Of a stretch of DNA of 8,467 nucleotides, positions 5,530 through 8,467 are shown one piece after another. Source of the DNA: Acidimicrobiia bacterium (lineage in GTDB: Bacteria; Actinomycetota; Acidimicrobiia; Acidimicrobiales; CATQHL01). Location: the NCBI GenBank assembly GCA_021296435.1, contig JAGWAK010000061.1:5450-13916 (forward strand), read 5' to 3'. The position numbers were made by a program, and so were the translations under genes. The notes beneath the pieces were generated by a model. It did no database searches, was not told where the DNA came from, and was given only the letters and a program-made list of their open reading frames with translations. How positions within the stretch are numbered: the stretch's first letter is position 1; every line of letters starts with the position of its first letter.

Positions 5530-6702
5530 ATGAGATTGGAGAGGACCGCGCCGCCGGCGGCCGTCGTGGCGGTGAGCACGCTCTCGACCGGCTTCGGTTC
5601 CATCATCGCCTTCGTGCCCGGGTACATCGCCACCGCCCTGCGAACCGACCTCGGCCTGGACCGCTGGCAGGTCGGCCTGGTCATCACCGTGCACTTCGTC
5701 TGCACCGCCCTGGGATCGCTCGGCTCGGGACGCCTCACCGACCGCTGGGGTGCACGCCTCGCCTCGGTGGCCTCCCTGCTGGCGGTGGCGCTGGCCGCCG
5801 GGCTTGCCGCCGCGGTGGGGAACTACGCGGTGCTGTTCGTGGCGGCGGTCCTCGGCGGGATCGGCTATGCCCTCGTCAACGTTGCGACCACCGTGGCCGT
5901 GGCGAGTGTCGTGAGCGCTCGCCGGCGGACGGTGTCACTGGCCGCCCGTACCGCCGGCGTTCCCGCGGTCGGCGGGATCAGTGCTGCCGCGGGTGTCTGG
6001 ATCGCGGATCGCTGGGGCTGGGAGTGGGTCTTTGCCGGTCTTGGCGCGGCCACAGCACTGGTGGCGCTGGCCGCTGCCTGGGTGCTGCCTGACGACCACC
6101 CCGGTCGATCCGCCCCGGTCACACACCGCTTGCCCCGGGGCTTCGGCTGGTTCCCCGTGGGCGCCTTCTTGATGATCTACGGCTCGCAGCCGATGTACTC
6201 CTGGTCGGTCCCGTACTTGGAGGAGTCCCTCGGCGCCGACCCTGCCCTGTCGGGGCTGCTGGTGGGCATGGGTACGACCATCGGTGCCGGGGCGATGATC
6301 CTCAGCGGGTTGGGTGTCGACCGTGCGGGCCCGTCCCGACGGATTCCCCTGGTTGTGGCGTTCGCTCTCGCCACCGGAGCCTCCAGCGGCCTGATCCTGG
6401 CCGGCGGGACGCTGGGACTGGGTGTAGCGGTGCTCGGCGTGGTCGGAGGAATCTCGATGCAGTTGGCCTGTATCGGCGCCATGCAGGCCGCCTTCGTGGA
6501 CCGGGCCGGCCCCGCGGTGGCTCAGGCCGCGGCACTCACGATGGCCGGGTATTACGCGGGAGCGGTGGCCGCCCCGACGACCTTCGGCGCCGTCGTCGAC
6601 ACCGTTGGTTCCTATAGCTGGGCGTGGTTCATCGGCTCGATGCTGCTGGTGGGCGCCGCTGTGGCCTACCGGCTGGCGGGGCGGATACCGCCAGCGAACT
6701 GA
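5530..6702 (+). CDS. Major facilitator superfamily (MFS) transporter
   Basis: The protein is 390 residues and almost wholly hydrophobic, with about twelve predicted membrane helices and a central break near residues 190-205 (DDHPGRSAPVTHRLPRGFGW), as in two six-helix MFS halves. The loop between helices 2 and 3 carries motif A, GSGRLTDRWGAR (65-76); a weaker copy, LGVDRAGPSRR, appears between helices 8 and 9. I use the ATG at 5530, since helix 1 begins right after MRLERTAPP. A GTG at 5476 would add an 18-residue Arg-rich tail and is less likely. The ribosome site is poor (GGGTGG, 5519-5524). It follows the lipoyl gene in the same direction after 161 bases that hold a promoter-like box, so it may be separately transcribed. 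It probably imports the compound used by the upstream enzymes, or exports a product; its subfamily is not clear to me. Confidence 0.9.
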   Translation: MRLERTAPPAAVVAVSTLSTGFGSIIAFVPGYIATALRTDLGLDRWQVGLVITVHFVCTALGSLGSGRLTDRWGARLASVASLLAVALAAGLAAAVGNYAVLFVAAVLGGIGYALVNVATTVAVASVVSARRRTVSLAARTAGVPAVGGISAAAGVWIADRWGWEWVFAGLGAATALVALAAAWVLPDDHPGRSAPVTHRLPRGFGWFPVGAFLMIYGSQPMYSWSVPYLEESLGADPALSGLLVGMGTTIGAGAMILSGLGVDRAGPSRRIPLVVAFALATGASSGLILAGGTLGLGVAVLGVVGGISMQLACIGAMQAAFVDRAGPAVAQAAALTMAGYYAGAVAAPTTFGAVVDTVGSYSWAWFIGSMLLVGAAVAYRLAGRIPPAN

Positions 6703-6792
6703 GAGGCCGCCCTAGCCGTCCCCGGCTTCTTGGCCCTGCTCGCCGGCTTCGGGCCGTGGATCTCCGACCGCCTGGTCCCGCTGGAAGCTGTT

Positions 6793-6839
6793 GCTAGCGC
6801 TTGGCCGCTAGCGCCTGCCGGCGCGACGGTGTCGCCGGC
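6793..6839. terminator. Two adjacent hairpins between convergent genes, possible bidirectional terminator
   Basis: GCTAGCG (6793-6799) and CGCTAGC (6806-6812) form a perfect 7-bp stem with a six-base loop. Only four bases later GCCGGCG (6817-6823) and CGCCGGC (6833-6839) form a second 7-bp stem, which can refold with an inner GCGAC/GTCGC stem around GGT. The second one touches the stop codon of the minus-strand gene. Neither has a T-tract on either strand, so ordinary intrinsic termination is uncertain, but position between two converging gene ends fits a shared terminator. Bases 6703-6792 show no gene. Confidence 0.45.
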
Positions 6840-8467
6840 TAACCCTTCCGAGCGGGCGAGGTCAGGATGCGGCCGCCGAAGGGGCTCGGGGGCCGGAAGG
6901 TGCCGTCGGCGTAGACGAGGTCGCCGTGCACCCAGACGGCATCGATGCCCTCGGGGGGGATCAGTGGTTCGGTGAAGCTGTTGGCCTCGCGCACGTTCTC
7001 GGCGTCGAACAGCACCAGGGAGGCATCGGCGCCCGGTTGCAGCACCGGGTCCTCGAGTCCCAGGAACCGGCACGGCAGGACGCTCATCCGGTGGACGATC
7101 TCCTGCAGCGGGATGTCCAGTTCCCGGGCCATCCGCAGCGCTTTGGGGAACGATCCGATGGACCGGGGATGCGGCTTCTGGCCCGGTCCTGGCATCAACC
7201 CGTCGGTGCAGATGGCCATGGTGGGGCGCCGGAAGAACCGCTCGACGGTGGCGTCGTTGCCGTAGTGAGTGATGATCGTGATCTCCCCCCGGTTGGCCAC
7301 GAAGAAGTCGAACACGGCCTCGTGGGCGGCGAAGGAGTCGAGGTCCTCCTCCCCGGCGGTCCTCGCCACGTCGCCGAGCCGCTTGCCGAGGAACTCGTCG
7401 CCGACGCCGGCGCGCACCCCGGCGATCTGCACCCCCTCCAGCCCCCCGCAGAAGGCCACGAAGTTGTCCCAGGTCTTCGTGTCCCCCCGCATCCGCTCGT
7501 AGGCGCTGCGGCGAGCGGCGGGATCGCCGAGGCGGGCCAGGAACTCCTCCCGGAGCCCGGCGCGCACCTCGGGGGGGAAGATGGCGTCGCCGGTGGTGCT
7601 GCCGGCGGGGTAGGGGTACATGTTCTCCATGGTGGGGATGAAGTCGGCGGTCTCGTCGATCAGCCCGACGAGGTCGTTGTACTTGTCCCAGTTGTGCCGG
7701 CCGGCGATCTTGCTGTGCTCGTTGCAGTAGCCGCCGCCGCCCTCGAAGGCGGGGATGAGCACCTCGTTCAGGGCGGTGATGATCTCGTCACTCTCCGAGC
7801 GCAGGTGTGGGAACAGGGCGCCCGGCTTGACGTCGTTGAAGGCCGAGACCAGCAGCGTCAGCTCGCGCCGGTCGCAGTACACCGCGGGGTTGTAGACCAA
7901 CCCGGTCGAGAGTCCCAGCGTGAGGGGAGCCTCGCGCCGGACCACCTCGCACATGTCGCGCAGTTGCTGGTCGTCGGCCACTTGGGCGAGGTTGCCCATG
8001 ACCGTGCGGCGCACGGCGCTGTGCCCGAGGTGGATGCCCATGTCGGTGACCGAACGACCCCGGTGCCACGCCAGGAACTCCGCCACGCTCGACCAGGTCC
8101 ATGGCTCGCCGATGGAGCCGTCCAAGGGCATGAGCTGGGCGGCGTACTCGTGGCGCTGGTCGGCCGGCACCGGCGCCGGCGAGAGGCCGTCGGAGCCGCA
8201 GATCCGCTTGGTGACGCCGCCCCGCAGCGCCATCTCACAGGTGATGGGAATGCCGTGATCGCCGATGCGGGTGCCGCCGAGCGCCCCGTGGTTGTGCGTG
8301 TCCACGAACCCGGGCGCCAGCACCCGGCCGCCGCCCTCGATGACCCGCTCCGCCCCGCCGCCGACGCTCGGGGTGACGTCACCGAGTTGCACGATGCGGT
8401 CGCCGTCGATCAGCACGTCGCCCTCGTAGGGCTCGGTCAGCCCGTCACCGTTCACGATGACGACGTC
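6839..8467 (-). CDS. D-aminoacylase / N-acyl-D-amino-acid deacylase-type amidohydrolase (5' end outside window)
   Basis: The frame is open to the right edge: the four edge codons read DVVI before a GTG at 8455, together giving the DVVIVNGDG strand that opens amidohydrolases, so the true start lies outside and GTG 8455 is not the start. Counting that GTG as residue 1, the metal motif HNH is at 54-56 after LAPGFVDT, GHSAVRRTVMG at 144-154, GLSTGLVYNP at 180-189, FPHLRSESD (His216), NEHSKIAG (His246), YPYPAGSTT at 279-287, and the catalytic-type TDG with Asp418, followed by PHPRSIGSFPKALR. This order is that of the D-aminoacylase family (zinc hydrolases that remove the acyl group from N-acyl-D-amino acids). 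The segment ICGSDGLSPAP (85-95) matches the family's GNCG region but has Asp89 where the zinc-ligand Cys is expected. The exact substrate is thus uncertain. It is convergent to the MFS gene and not part of that operon. Confidence 0.9.
   Translation of the reverse strand, partial: DVVIVNGDGLTEPYEGDVLIDGDRIVQLGDVTPSVGGGAERVIEGGGRVLAPGFVDTHNHGALGGTRIGDHGIPITCEMALRGGVTKRICGSDGLSPAPVPADQRHEYAAQLMPLDGSIGEPWTWSSVAEFLAWHRGRSVTDMGIHLGHSAVRRTVMGNLAQVADDQQLRDMCEVVRREAPLTLGLSTGLVYNPAVYCDRRELTLLVSAFNDVKPGALFPHLRSESDEIITALNEVLIPAFEGGGGYCNEHSKIAGRHNWDKYNDLVGLIDETADFIPTMENMYPYPAGSTTGDAIFPPEVRAGLREEFLARLGDPAARRSAYERMRGDTKTWDNFVAFCGGLEGVQIAGVRAGVGDEFLGKRLGDVARTAGEEDLDSFAAHEAVFDFFVANRGEITIITHYGNDATVERFFRRPTMAICTDGLMPGPGQKPHPRSIGSFPKALRMARELDIPLQEIVHRMSVLPCRFLGLEDPVLQPGADASLVLFDAENVREANSFTEPLIPPEGIDAVWVHGDLVYADGTFRPPSPFGGRILTSPARKG

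Noticed and set aside
5369..5533. The lipoyl gene as an E2 cut short by a nonsense mutation
   Set aside because: The frame after the TGA is open for about 54 codons but is Arg/Gly/Pro-rich, with no subunit-binding domain; no frame shows the HxxxDG acyltransferase motif before the MFS gene.
1..8467. tRNA, rRNA, CRISPR array, insertion sequence or phage features
   Set aside because: No cloverleaf, repeat-spacer pattern, transposase or integrase motif, or terminal inverted repeats were seen on either strand.

Overview
The window is GC-rich, has strong G/C third-position bias, and is densely packed. An F420-type luciferase-like (LLM) oxidoreductase, a LivK-type lipoprotein, TANNNT-like -10 boxes and a possible leaderless small ORF together suggest a high-GC actinomycete. 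An Acidimicrobiia-like lineage is my best guess, from gene content only; no marker gene is present.

Layout. Bases 1-376 (minus strand) hold the N-terminal part of a branched-chain-amino-acid-type ABC transporter binding lipoprotein that runs off the left edge. Bases 377-704 are a divergent control region with two AT-richer promoter-like islands, a short palindrome and a possible 38-residue small ORF. On the plus strand follow an LLM flavin/F420 oxidoreductase, an SDR dehydrogenase, a VOC/glyoxalase-fold protein, the alpha and beta chains of a thiamin-diphosphate 2-oxo-acid dehydrogenase-type E1, a free-standing 81-residue lipoyl protein, and a 12-helix MFS transporter. A convergent minus-strand gene for a D-aminoacylase-type amidohydrolase closes the window and runs off the right edge.

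How the genes may work together. LLM and SDR genes are joined by a stop-overlapping ribosome site. VOC, E1 alpha, E1 beta and lipoyl protein form a second tight block (39-base gap, 17-base overlap, then a TGATG overlap), probably with its own promoter at about 2570-2597. Together with the MFS protein they look like a small-molecule catabolic cassette: uptake or export (MFS), redox steps (LLM, SDR), a metal-dependent rearrangement or cleavage (VOC), and C-C cleavage with acyl transfer to a lipoyl arm (E1 plus lipoyl protein). The substrate cannot be read from the sequence.

The most unusual part is the E1/lipoyl block. The lipoyl carrier stands alone, with no acyltransferase (E2) core or dihydrolipoyl dehydrogenase (E3) in the window, and both E1 chains differ from the textbook family at positions that are normally histidine. 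The neighbouring aminoacylase also appears to carry Asp where the family has its zinc-ligand Cys.
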